DNA of 64,000 nt from Patiria pectinifera (Eukaryota > Echinodermata > Asteroidea > Valvatida > Asterinidae): assembly GCA_029964075.1 (NCBI GenBank), contig CM057134.1:18330905-18394904 (forward strand), read 5' to 3'. The position numbers and the translations under genes were made by a program. The notes beneath the pieces are model-generated. The model did no database searches. It saw only the letters and a list, made by a program, of their open reading frames with translations, and was not told where the DNA came from. This document shows positions 21,679 to 32,400 of the stretch, one piece after another (the first letter of the stretch is position 1; each line of letters begins with the position of its first letter).

Positions 21679-21798
21679 TAATGAATGTTCATGAGTGCAA
21701 TGGTAAGAATAATTTCACGAGGCGACAGATGGATGTTCCACTCCACCTGTCACCGAATGAAATTATTCTTTCCATTGTACGAGTGTGAAACATTCATT
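21679..21798. repeat. Foldback, arms about 50 bp
   Basis: AATGAATGTT, GTGCAATGG, AAGAATAATTTCA and CGACAG on the left are mirrored by CTGTCACC, TGAAATTATTCTT, CCATTG and AACATTCATT on the right, around a loop of about 19 bases. The arms differ at a few positions and by small indels. Probably the core of a small inverted-repeat transposon. Confidence 0.65.
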
Positions 21799-22784
21799 GT
21801 TTGTTTTCTACTACACCTGGGTAAATCCTCGTCATCTGATTGGTCAGAGCCGCAAATCGTGTGACCGTGCAATGGAACTTCTATTTACTGTGGAATATAT
21901 AAAACTTCTACGGTGTTGCCGAGCCGTGGGTTGGGACGAAAAATTCAATGACGTGATCAACGACCCACCAATCAGATAACAGGGATTTATTCTGGCGTTG
22001 TATAATCTTAAATTGTCAGTATTCTCCGGTGTGGAAAGTTTACGATCCTCCTACCTGTCCTTGACGAAAAGTGTGCATGCATGACAAGTAAAGTTCAAGT
22101 TTGATGTCGTATAAAAACATTCGCATTGTAAAGTATGCACCGTAAAAGTATCAAACAACATGGCAACTCCATGTTCTTTTCGCAATTTTATTTCAATAAC
22201 TATAATCATGTATTAAACATTTTGGCGGTGTGATAAAATGAAACATAATCGAGTTTTCACCACAAATTTTAGCATTAAATGAAGAGTGGCCAACATTTTC
22301 TTTACATTTATTTAACAACAGCATACTGTCGATACTTCGATCGACAAGACGGCGTCCATACGCATGTAAAATAAACTTGGGTAGTTTGGTCCAATCATGT
22401 TCGATCCTAGCACAACATCAAAGTCAGTGACCAATCAGATGATTTCTTTTTTAATTTTAAACGACAGGGTGTCGTTCCTGGAAACATATACAAAACAGTG
22501 GTAACTGCAGCAACAGTTTTTGGCCTTTGAACTGGCTGTGTGAGGTCCAATAACCATACTTTCCCTGTTTTAATAGTTTTGACCACCGATTATTAAAGAA
22601 AAGCAGAGTTTTAGCATCAGAAGACAATCTGGTTGCGGTAAAATGCCTAATAAAATGAGCCACTGCAGTTGATTGGAATTCAATATGGTCTCGGGTCAGG
22701 TCGATTGGGAATCAAGTGATGAGTGACGCTTGATCAACGCGAAAGTTTGTGGTTCGTGAAAGAAGGGATTTCGCTCACTTTCAA

Positions 22785-22898
22785 TACTCTACAGCGGAAA
22801 TGGTTCCTTTAGATGCTGAAACCTCGCTTCTTCACTTTCAATAGAAAACTACTCTACAGCTGAAACGGTTCCTTTAGATGCTGAAACCTCGCTTCTTC
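22785..22898. repeat. 65-bp tandem duplication
   Basis: TACTCTACAGC begins two copies at 22785 and 22850. They share GGTTCCTTTAGATGCTGAAACCTCGCTTCTTC with very few differences, which indicates a recent duplication. Confidence 0.8.
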
Positions 22899-23120
22899 TA
22901 GGTTGTGGAAAAGTCATGAATGGTTACGAAAGGGGAGGAGCAATAAAAAAAAAACCACAATGTAAAACCAAGGCCTTTTTCCGACTCAACCTGGCGACTT
23001 CAGTGAGAAGCCATATCTGAGGTGTTACCACACACGCGCGCAGGTCATACGCGCGCGCGTGCTCAATGCTGCGACCAATAAGATTACAGGAATGCACGCG
23101 CCTCATCTTGATGATGCCAT

Positions 23121-23642
23121 CTTTAAGAAAAGTGGAACTTTTGTATCAATTTCCATCGATGGTCGGCCGGCCATCGTTCGAAGAAACGGACTTTTTCAAA
23201 TACTGACTCAGTTTACCAAATTTAGTTGGTCCACATTTTGTTTGCAATCGGTTACACACCCGTAAACGAGTGCAAGCCAGCTAGTCTGGTTCCCTGACCT
23301 GACAATTCCCCCGTGACGTCTATAAATTGCTCCGTTTCGTCTGAATGAAGTAGAGTCAGGGTACCAGACTCCAAGAACAAAATTTTGTCTTGGTTTTTCT
23401 AGCATCTATGAACACTTTAAACAGGTCAGTGTAACAATATTTGCCAAAAAGTATTAACCCCCACATCCATCCGATCCATTTCTGAAAATTAAGATCCGAG
23501 AGGGTTATGGTTCAAAGCCAAAGACATATTACTAACTGGCAAATACACGGACTAAGTCAAGAACCAGTCACTCACATCACTTTATAAATTACTCCATTTC
23601 TGAAAATTACACCAAGAAGCAAATGTTGTCAATTACCTTTAA
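23121..23642 (+). mobile_element. TTAA-family MITE, copy 2 (5' truncated)
   Basis: It shares with the copies at 12637-13153, 38297-38799 and 47588-47872 the ordered words TTTTGTATCAATTTCCA, GGTCGGCCGGCC, TACACACC, CTGGTTCCCTGACCTGACAATTCCCC, CAGTGTAACAATATTTGC and CCATTTCTGAAAATTA. It ends in a TTAA-containing word at 23639-23642. The 5' third is missing. The 3' part carries a repeated CATTTCTGAAAATTA near 23480 and 23595 separated by unrelated sequence, suggesting an internal duplication or insertion. Confidence 0.6.
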
Positions 23643-25763
23643 TATCAACGCCATGCAATTGATTGCTGTTTTTGACTTGACATAGCTAACGATACTTGTC
23701 TGACCGAAGAACGATCTGACCTTCTCATATCCCATGGAATCAGCTGAGCCATGCACGACTCATGCAGTTGGAATGAACAGCCGTATGCTCCGAATTGAAA
23801 AAAAAAAACCTAGCCGGCTACAGGTCTCCCCAGGGAACCGGTATCAATGGCTAATATGCAAGAGCGAGCCGTGCGCTGTGTCACCGACACCCTTGTAAAG
23901 GAGACTAATTCCTTCAGTGGGCGGGGCTTTTCACAAGGAGCCGCTAGGGGAAAAAAGAGCAGAGACCAAGGAAAAAGAAAGTCTTGTTTCCCGTGTTAAG
24001 AGGTTGGAGATCTGTCATCAACGAAGAAAACAATTGTCAGGTTTTTTTTTTTAATTCGGAAGAATGATCGATTATGCTCCTGATGGTGATGATTGAAGAA
24101 GCTAAGGTGGTAACCAAACTGGAAACACTTGTTAAACTGTGGGCTTGCCTGGTACTTTGTAAATTCTAACAAGCGGCCATTTTGGGAAAAGTTATTCAAA
24201 GAAAATCATCAAAGAAAATTTTGATTGAAATCATCCGTTAAGGGTATTGATTTTTCCATGGAAATTTGAGGAAATATCTATCTCGGTATGTTAACAGCAG
24301 TTACGTTAAAAAAAAAAATTAAAAATGGTCCTCATTTGAAGAAAACAAATATGAAATTAATTTAGTTCCTGAAAAAGATTTTATATTGTAAGATGGATTT
24401 CTTTTGCAATAGATTTTTACATAGATGCCGAGGTAACATCTTAGGAGCGGTTGAAATGTTGGGTGAAATATGATCATCAAACTTCTCTCTCTAGTGAAGA
24501 AATATCTTGTGATTCTTTGCGGTACAAGAGACTGTTCTGTCGAGAAACACACAGTGAACTCAGTTGTACTTCAACGATGCTGAACATGTAGCTACACCTT
24601 ATTGATATTTTTGTTCCGTATTTATTCTTTTCAAGCCTGAGCCCACCACGTCGATCCTTAAGTCAGATAGTGAAGTCCTGTGATCCACCGTTAACTTCAT
24701 CAAACATTGATCCCCAGTGATTAATTATCCCATTTTCCTCATAATCCCATGTTGCTAATCCTTTACCTCCTATTCTCCTCCTTGACAACCTCATTTCCTC
24801 TGAAGTGAGTCACCGGCGGCGCTCTTTCATCCCCTGTCCCCCTATTGTCCAGAAAACAACGGCAGCCTCATCAGTTCTTGCTCCCCCAAAAACCCGGACC
24901 AAAAAGAAAAACAGGACCCTCTCCGAAGCCTGAAGTGTCCGGACAGTCACCCCAATGCGAAGCATTTCCCATTGCCTGTTTTATTGGGTTGTTTTGCGTT
25001 GATTGTTCCGGCTCTTAAAAAAAAGTGGGGAAATAAAAATTGAAAAGAGGCAAACTAGCGGTAGAAGTTTTTTTTATAAGACAGCCCCGCTGCCAACTCA
25101 CAACAGAGGCGGTCCTATCGGTTTTATGAGGCCGCTCGGCTAATTCGATTGCAACGGGGGCAATAAAAACCCTCCAATGAATTGGTGAGACCATAGAGCA
25201 AGACAGGCAGAACCGGTGACGTGTTCGAGGGATATTTTTTTTTTTTGCTCTTGAGTGAGGCTTTGGTGTCGTCTACAGCAAGCGACTACCAGAAGGAAGC
25301 TGGGCCTGGTTGGGAGGAGATATACGACAGAGACCAGACAGTTTTACAAGCCCTGGGTTTTTGATCAGCTTTGACGTTGTTGAGCAGCGCTGGAACTTGG
25401 AAGTCTCCCGAAAGTTGGTATAGGCTGCTGACTGAACGGTACTGCTGAACCTGGGAGGCCTTTTGCAAAATTTTGGACAGCGTGGATGTTTTTTCTTTGA
25501 GTGCGAGATTCGGTGTCGTGCATGGTCATCACTGCGGCATCTCATCGCACAAGTTTCTCTGATTAGTAAGCTGACACCCTAGCGGGAACTGAAACAAGCA
25601 GGAACGCCAGTGAGCGCGGCAGGCGTGACAAAGTGACGTCCCCGGTCCAATACAGCAACTTCACCGCCCAACAAGTTGAGGAATCACGGTCGTTTCCGAC
25701 TCGACACGGAAAAGGGCATCACCGCGGATTACCGTCTGCATTTCATCACCGAGTTCTCCACTG
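23643..25763. other. Region upstream of Wnt4
   Basis: No coding exon is supported here. GC content rises from about 24.6 kb towards the Wnt4 start, with several CCAAT- and GC-type words. This is where proximal regulatory DNA of Wnt4 would be expected, but I can point to no confirmed site. Confidence 0.35.
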
Positions 25764-25771
25764 CGATAAAA
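25764..25771 (+). promoter_or_regulatory. Weak TATA-like element, candidate Wnt4 promoter
   Basis: GATAAAAG followed by G lies in a locally GC-richer stretch about 585 bp before the Wnt4 start codon. A transcription start about 30 bases downstream would fall near CACCAGCATCC. No other TATA-like word in the preceding kilobase is better placed, but many animal Wnt genes lack TATA boxes, so this is a guess. Confidence 0.18.
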
Positions 25772-25794
25772 GGAGCGCACACGGAGTGCACCAG

Positions 25795-26349
25795 CATCCT
25801 CAAGCAACAGACGAGTTCGTGGAATTTTTAATTTTGCCCGGGAAATCAGAACAGGAAGTGCCTAAAACAAGGAGCAGATTTTTTCTTTCTTTGCTCTGAC
25901 AGTAAAGAGCTCAACGGCCGGCCAAGGGTCACACATCCCATGAAAAAAAAGTTCTCGTCAATTCTTGCCAAGTTTTTTTCCTGTTGATTTCGATATCTAC
26001 TCGAGGAGGAACCAGAGTTGTAATAACTTCAACCTCTGATCCCTGTAAGGATGATAAGAAATTGAATCTCGAAAACACTTCAAGCGGGAAAAAATAGAAG
26101 TTATCTCAAATCTGGGGAGAGTTTGGTTAGCTGTCGCGTGGCGGTCGTTCTTGGCTCGTGACGCACTTCAACACGTGCACCCAGCCAGTGATAGTTTTAC
26201 GGGCAACAAACACCAGGATTGCGATCTGTGTTTCTGTTGCTGTTTTGACGGAGCGGCAGTTTTTCATTTGATGTGAAGTTACAAAACAGGAAGGATAAGG
26301 TCCTGAAGCGTTCACCACTGTGGAAAAATAAACTTCAAAGTCGGCAAGG
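25795..26349 (+). other. Presumed Wnt4 5' untranslated region with a short upstream ORF
   Basis: Between the candidate start site and the Wnt4 ATG there is an upstream ATG at 25940 opening a 15-codon frame that ends with TGA at 25985-25987. Two further ATGs (26048 and about 26270) open minimal frames. The extent of the untranslated region is inferred; an upstream noncoding exon is equally possible. Confidence 0.3.
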
Positions 26350-26435
26350 ATGGAGCTTGTTTCGCATCAGAATCTCTTCTCATTTTTGGTTTTACTGCAG
26401 GCGTGCATCCTGTGCGGGAACGCGTACAGATGGTT
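26350..26435 (+). CDS. Wnt4: Wnt4 coding exon 1 (signal peptide)
   Basis: The exon encodes residues 1-28 plus two bases of codon 29. It begins MELVSHQN and continues into a hydrophobic core ([14 protein letters not shown]), then GNAYRW. Signal-peptide cleavage is plausible after GNA (residue 25), which has small residues at -3 and -1. The donor is GTAAGT right after TGGTT. The tryptophan and split leucine at the junction match the usual position of the first Wnt4 intron. Confidence 0.92.
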
Positions 26436-29400
26436 GTAAGTACTAGCACTCACCAGTATTTCCAGTCTTGAAAAGTTTTGCCTTTTTGTATACTTGAGTA
26501 AAATAAAATTGTCTATCGGCCCCAGAGGTGGTCGAATTATGCAGCGCCATCTAGTGGTATCACTTAGTATTTTAGTGCCAGGCAACATTTTCAAATCCCT
26601 TGGTCCTAAGTGTGATGTCAACTAGTCCAAATCACTTTTTACCAACATCTTACCGAGGCGAGATATCGGTTTCTGAAGTTGGATCTGATTTTGACAATTA
26701 TTTTGACAGGGTGTATCCTTTTGCCTGCCATGACTCAACGACAGAGGGCAGTCTGCACATCCGCGAACAGTTGAAATCGCAGCAGTAATCGCTTCACTTT
26801 TTAACAACTACACAATATTTTTAAATTCCTCTGTTTATGAACCACTTTTATAAAATATTACCTTCTTTTTTTGCCAGAGCCATCTTCAATATCCAGGCCA
26901 CTGGGATCACAACAATCAACTCACAGGAAAGTTGCGAGGATCTGCCTGGCCTCATCAACAGACAAGTACAAATATGCAAGCGGAACCTGGAGGTAAGAAA
27001 GTGATACAACAAAGAAAGAATAGTCGTTACGGTGTGACTCAGAGTTGTTATCGACTCATCCTGAGTCCTAAAAGTCATTCACAGTCAAGGAAGAGTCGTA
27101 AGGGTGTAACTTCAGCTAGAGTTGTAATCAACTCGTCGTAAGTCCTACGTCAATCACAAAGAAGTTGTCACATGTCATGATAATTGATCACAAGTCCATT
27201 GCAAGTCAAACACAAGTCATCCAATCTCAAGTCATTAATTCAAATGAACAGCTATTTAAATGAATGGTTACTATTACGGAATTCTTTCGGTGCACTGTCC
27301 TCCATTAATTGTTACTCTGGACTGACTTGTGATTGACTTGTGATTGACTTGTGATTTATAGCTTGGCCTCTGATTTATTATAATAATTGGTCCGGGTTGG
27401 CTTGTATTTGGTTTGTGGTTGGCTTGTGATTGAGTTATGATTGGCTGGTGATAGGCTTATGATTGGCTTGTGATTGACTTGTGATTGACTCAATGATAAT
27501 TCGTGAGTAAGTATTTGCCTTAGGTAAACTTCAATTCTAGTCGATGGAAAACAATCCATGTCATATGTTATTTCGATGGTTTGTTTCGCCAAAAAAGAAA
27601 AAAAACATGTGGTATATCATTACATAAAATAAATATGCGCATCTCTGGGTTTGTTGTTGTTGAGGGAATTATTACAGACATTTGAAACGTACGTCTTTTA
27701 AGTTTCCCCCAACCGTTTGAGTTTTACGATGTTTTGAAAAAAAAATCAGGGTCGGCCATAAAAACCAATACAACAATTTATGATCGCAGATTGTCGAATG
27801 AACATTGTGGAACGCATGGAACGCATGCATGGTCGTGTTGATTGCGCAAGTGCAAGTAACATTGAAGGTCATACGTTAACGCTCATGCGCACGTCTTCAA
27901 TAGAAATTCATTGTCAGAAAGACTCAGAAAGTGTCTGTGGGAGGCCGGAATTTAACCACCTCACGGACAGAATCCGACAAGGCATAATACATTAATAATA
28001 TAGCCGAAATAAAATTGTAAAATTTGTTCTACTTTACTTGAGACTCCTCCTTGAAAACATGAATCTTGAATGGCGATCTTAGGTTTAGACAGTCATGTAA
28101 GCTTGATGGCAGAGTGGCAGATAATCACAAGTCATCACAAGTCGTTCAAATCTAATCACAAGTCATCACAATCCAATCACATGTCCAATCACAAGTCGTT
28201 AAAATCCAGTCACAAGTCGTGACGGGTCCAATCACAAGTCATCACAAGCCAAATCACAAGTCATCATAATCCAATCACAAGTCGTCACAATTCCAATCAC
28301 AAGTCGTCAGAAGTTCAATCACATGTCGTCACAAGTCGTCACAAGTCATCACAAGTCCAATCACAAGTCGTTCAAATTCAATCACTAGTCTTCACGAGTC
28401 CAATTACAAGTCATCACAAGTCCAGACCACAAGTCATCACAAGTCCAATTACAAGTCGTCACAAGTTTAATCACAAGTCTAATCACAAGTCTAATCACAA
28501 GTCCGATCACAAATCATCACAAGTCATCACAAGTCAACCATTATGATGTCAATGTTTTACACTCTGTTACTTGTGACCTTACGTGAGATCTAACTTGTGA
28601 CAGACTTGACTTCAAGTCGCTAGTAACATCACTAACATTTTACACACATGCCCTTTAATATTTGTCTGCAAAGGAAGTTGATCAATAACAGTGAACGGGA
28701 CGACCTGTAGGAAGCAGGGAGGGGCCCAAACGCGCCGCTGTCCGAAGGGTATTCCCTGCCAGTCAAGAACTCTAAAAAAAGAAAGTGAACAACCTTCGGA
28801 GAGCCTTTGCCCCCAAAAGGTTGAGATCCGGAAACTATTTCTTGTCGCGATAGAGAAGGGAGTGATTAATCTATTTGTAGTAACGGCGTTTTTCTCCCAA
28901 TGGTAACACGCGGGGCGTTTTGATTGTGCCGGGCGCGCCTGTACGTGAAGTTAGACATTCAAACGGGAGACATGTCAAAACCTGTCTGTCTGTGGCTGAA
29001 CCTTTCATCGACAAAAATACATTCTTTCCTTTGGAGAGAATTCAAGATAAAAAGCAGTTAACTACTTACTTTAGGTCAAACAGGGCTTTCAACAATTACT
29101 GTCAAGGTAATACAGGTAATAAAAATAGTAACACCCAAAGCCTAGACCGAAAAATGGAAAGGGGAGTCAGGTTGAAGCAGTGAGGAATGGGGGGGGGGGG
29201 GTATTTCCCTCGCCTTGCACCTCTGTTGCCATGCTTTTCCATGATTTTCCATGAAAGCTTTAAATTCCAGGATTTTGCAGGATTTTTCCATGACTCTGGG
29301 AACCCTGCTGTGCACTTTTAGAAGAACCCTCATTTTGGTGTCACGACCAAACTTTATGTAATGTAACAATAAAATGTGTGAACACTACAAATTTGTCTGG

Positions 29401-32400
29401 ATGTTGTCATGTCTATATAATAGGCCCTTTGCATTGACGCCATCTTGGAGGGGTGTGCTTTTGTTCCATGTATATTCCCGATGCATTCATTGCCGCAGAA
29501 GTAAATAAAACATCTCAAACATGGCTGCCGAATCTAGCTTCGCCATAATTGAAATCGAGGCTCTACGTGCTGCTAAGCTATTACGTAATAATCCATTCAA
29601 TTACCCGATGTTTGCCATTTTAGCCTCGTTGTCAACCAACCGTGCACAGGGCCATGTGTCATTTAATAAACCATTATGTTGCGGCCATCTTGATTTGTTC
29701 CCATTCAAAGCAACTTAACCTAAGCGAGGTTGGAAGAAAAAAATAGTCTGGTTCCTTTTGGCACAAATAAAACCTTATCATTCAGTACTTTGATTGGTTT
29801 ATTTGGATACATGGAACATGACTGAAATGGTGGCAGCATGATAAATGTATATTACCACATGACTGTGATAACGCCCACAATACTAGGAAAGCCCTATTTT
29901 TCTCGAGGATGTCTCCGCTGAAAGTTGCAGCCTCTGATTGATCTGCCTGTTTTCTGCTTGCAGGTTATGGATAGTGTGAGTACCGGAGCGTACCGAGCTA
30001 TCGTAGAGTGCCAGGAGCAGTTCGGTAACCGGCGCTGGAACTGCACCACCGTCGACTCATTTCCTATCTTCGGGCATGTTCTTGACAACGGTAAGTATTT
30101 GACAGCCCAGGCGGTTTGTAATTTTTTTCTTTGTCAGTACCTGTCGATATTGACAGCTCCCGTGCTGAGCTTGTCTGGTAAGAAAGCACGCACGCGCGAG
30201 CATCTGCACTCTGGGTATAAGTCCACACTAGTTCTTGTTCCTGTGCTGAGGTTGTGCTATGTTGAAGTGCGCATGCGTGCACGTGCGCAGACGAGTGAGG
30301 AAACGAGTGATTTGTTTGAAATGTTTGCAGATGATAGGCCTACCGGTCCACGATGGTTCTGGTTCTGAAACAGAGATTGTGCTCCTGGAGACGAACCCTA
30401 GGGGATACGACATCAAAACATGGAATGTGTCATTTGCGTACAAGTATAGATTTTGGTCGTGAATCCAAATAATGTAAAAAGAGCGTGAGCAACTGGTTTG
30501 GCTGTGGTCAGCCAGAGAGGACGGATCGTGTAGTCGATTACCCAACCTTGACTTCGACAGTCAAACTCTGGTATGGGCTCCGTGCACAAGTACCCCACCA
30601 ACGGCCAGAAAAGGAGAGTTGGGGGTGACCTAGACTGGTTCCCGATCCATCCACTGCGCATTTCTAAAGTATCCAAAGTTATTGGAGGCGGGGATTAGTC
30701 TGGGACGCCATACACTCTCAAAACGCTGGTTAAAATTTTGTTGGTTAAAAAAGTTGGTTACAATTTTAACCAACGTTGAGTAAAATTGTCCAATTTTGCG
30801 TTTTGAGAGTGTAGCTGATGCTACGGAGCTCTCAAAATAGGTAAAAACGCGCCCTCTCTCGTTGGCGCACGGAGCCCATAGCCCTTCATAGATGTATAAG
30901 AGCCACTGACAGTAACTCTTCCAGGCTCTTCAAAACCCACCAGGAGTTTTTGGAAGATTTTGCTGGTTTACAAAGGAGAGTCCAGCCGCCATTTAATACG
31001 CTTGCTTGTGTGTACTTTGCATAAGGCATCATTTAAGATTGTACCATTGGGTTCTCGCACCGTGAGGAATTATGGAGGTTTTGGGGGGAAGGTTCTCAGC
31101 CCAAAACACCGGGGAGGATAACTGTAAGAAGTATAATTGAAGTATAATTATAGAGCAAGGAACAGATAGTTGTAAAAAGTTCGTTTTGAAGCCACTGGTC
31201 AACCCTTTTTTTAATGCACTTCAAATTCTTTCAAGTTGCCATAGACTATTCGTGTGATGGATGCCATTTTGAATAGGTGTATTCTTTCCTATGGTACCTT
31301 GCGGACAATGCAGCCAACTTGGAACAGTATCAGTCGCTGGGAGGTGACGGGAACTTCAACTTGAAGAATTTGTGGAAGCTGTCAAAAAGTCCCAATTGGA
31401 CCGTAAAAAACCTGAGCACTTCAGACCACCCATGTTCCACCATTATATGACTTTAGGCAGGCCACTGTATACTCGAGTGTCGAAACAGATGCAGAAATTG
31501 AAAAGCGATACCTAGAAATGCGGTTGGAGTCTGTAAGTGAACATTCTGGCTGTGGGCTTTTATTTGGCATTTCCGGGCGGTCGATCTGTAATTACTTTCA
31601 CGTCTGCACTTGAACCTGGCCGGACCGAGCGTAGAAATTAAAATCTATTTTGAAGGAGCAATCAGGCAACGAATTTAGATAATGAGGCGATGAGCGGCGT
31701 TGATTTGAAAATAATTATCTTGTCTTTCGTTGAGAGATTTATGGTAGTCTCAAGAGGGACAAACAATATCACATTATTGATTGATCTGGTTATATGCAAA
31801 GTCCACGTAGGTACAGTGTCCTTATCGAAGGAAATGAAGCACACAGGCCTCACTGTGCCCCTCTTCATCATTTTTTAAAGAAGTTTTGAAAATCAAAATG
31901 TATGTTTTTAAAGTTTTCAAAGTGCCAAAGTATAGGCATTGTAGGTTTTTAGGGTGCAAAACCTGACAATTTTTTTCAGCGTGAGGTAGCAGAAATACAG
32001 TTAATAATGCTTACCTCAATGTACCTCAGTAAAACGAAATTCATGCATAACGACCCAATTCTAAACACTTATACACGAACATCATAGAGAGGTACACTGA
32101 TGTTATTATAATTGAAAAATAATATAGGCGCCCAAGTTGAGATAATAGATTTTATAGGTTTTAAGGGGTTTTCGCTGCGAGTGTGAGGCATGGGCACATC
32201 TACTCAGTATTACCCTCAAATGAGGTCATTTATCATTAGGGGCGCCTTTTTCCAAGAGTACACTATATTGTGGGGCCTTCAAAAAAGTGGGGGAGGGGGA
32301 TTCCCCCCCAGTGAAAAAGGGGGGGGGGCAATGGCCCCCTGCCGCTCCCCCCCCCTCCCCGGTTCCGCCGCCACTGGTGGCGTCTTCTGATGACCATCAG

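Larger units (their letters stand above)
20711..23120. other. Intergenic stretch, nothing coding supported
   Basis: AT-rich, with only random open frames of up to about 90 codons. It contains a foldback at 21679-21798, a 65-bp tandem duplication at 22785-22898 and a CGCGCG-rich word near 23035-23060. CCAAT-like words and TATATAAAA near 21895 are too isolated to call a promoter. Confidence 0.4.
26993..29963 (+). other. Wnt4 intron 2 (2971 bp) with minisatellites
   Basis: GT-AG intron. It carries three blocks of one related minisatellite in opposite orientations (listed separately), a G run near 29190, and near 29230-29308 a TTTCCATGATTTTCCATG stretch ending GGGAACCCTG that resembles one terminus of a hAT-type element without a visible partner. 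No additional exon is supported. Confidence 0.8.

Noticed and set aside
25633-25899. 88-codon frame just upstream of Wnt4 as a gene or as an extra N-terminus
   Set aside because: It has no ATG at its start, ends in a stop before the Wnt4 ATG, and the Wnt4 signal peptide is complete without it.
28131-28533. CRISPR-like regular repeats
   Set aside because: Units are contiguous, variable in length and without unique spacers, and the context is a metazoan intron.
29230-29308. Complete hAT element ending in GGGAACCCTG
   Set aside because: Only one terminus-like sequence is present; no matching inverted partner or target duplication was found.
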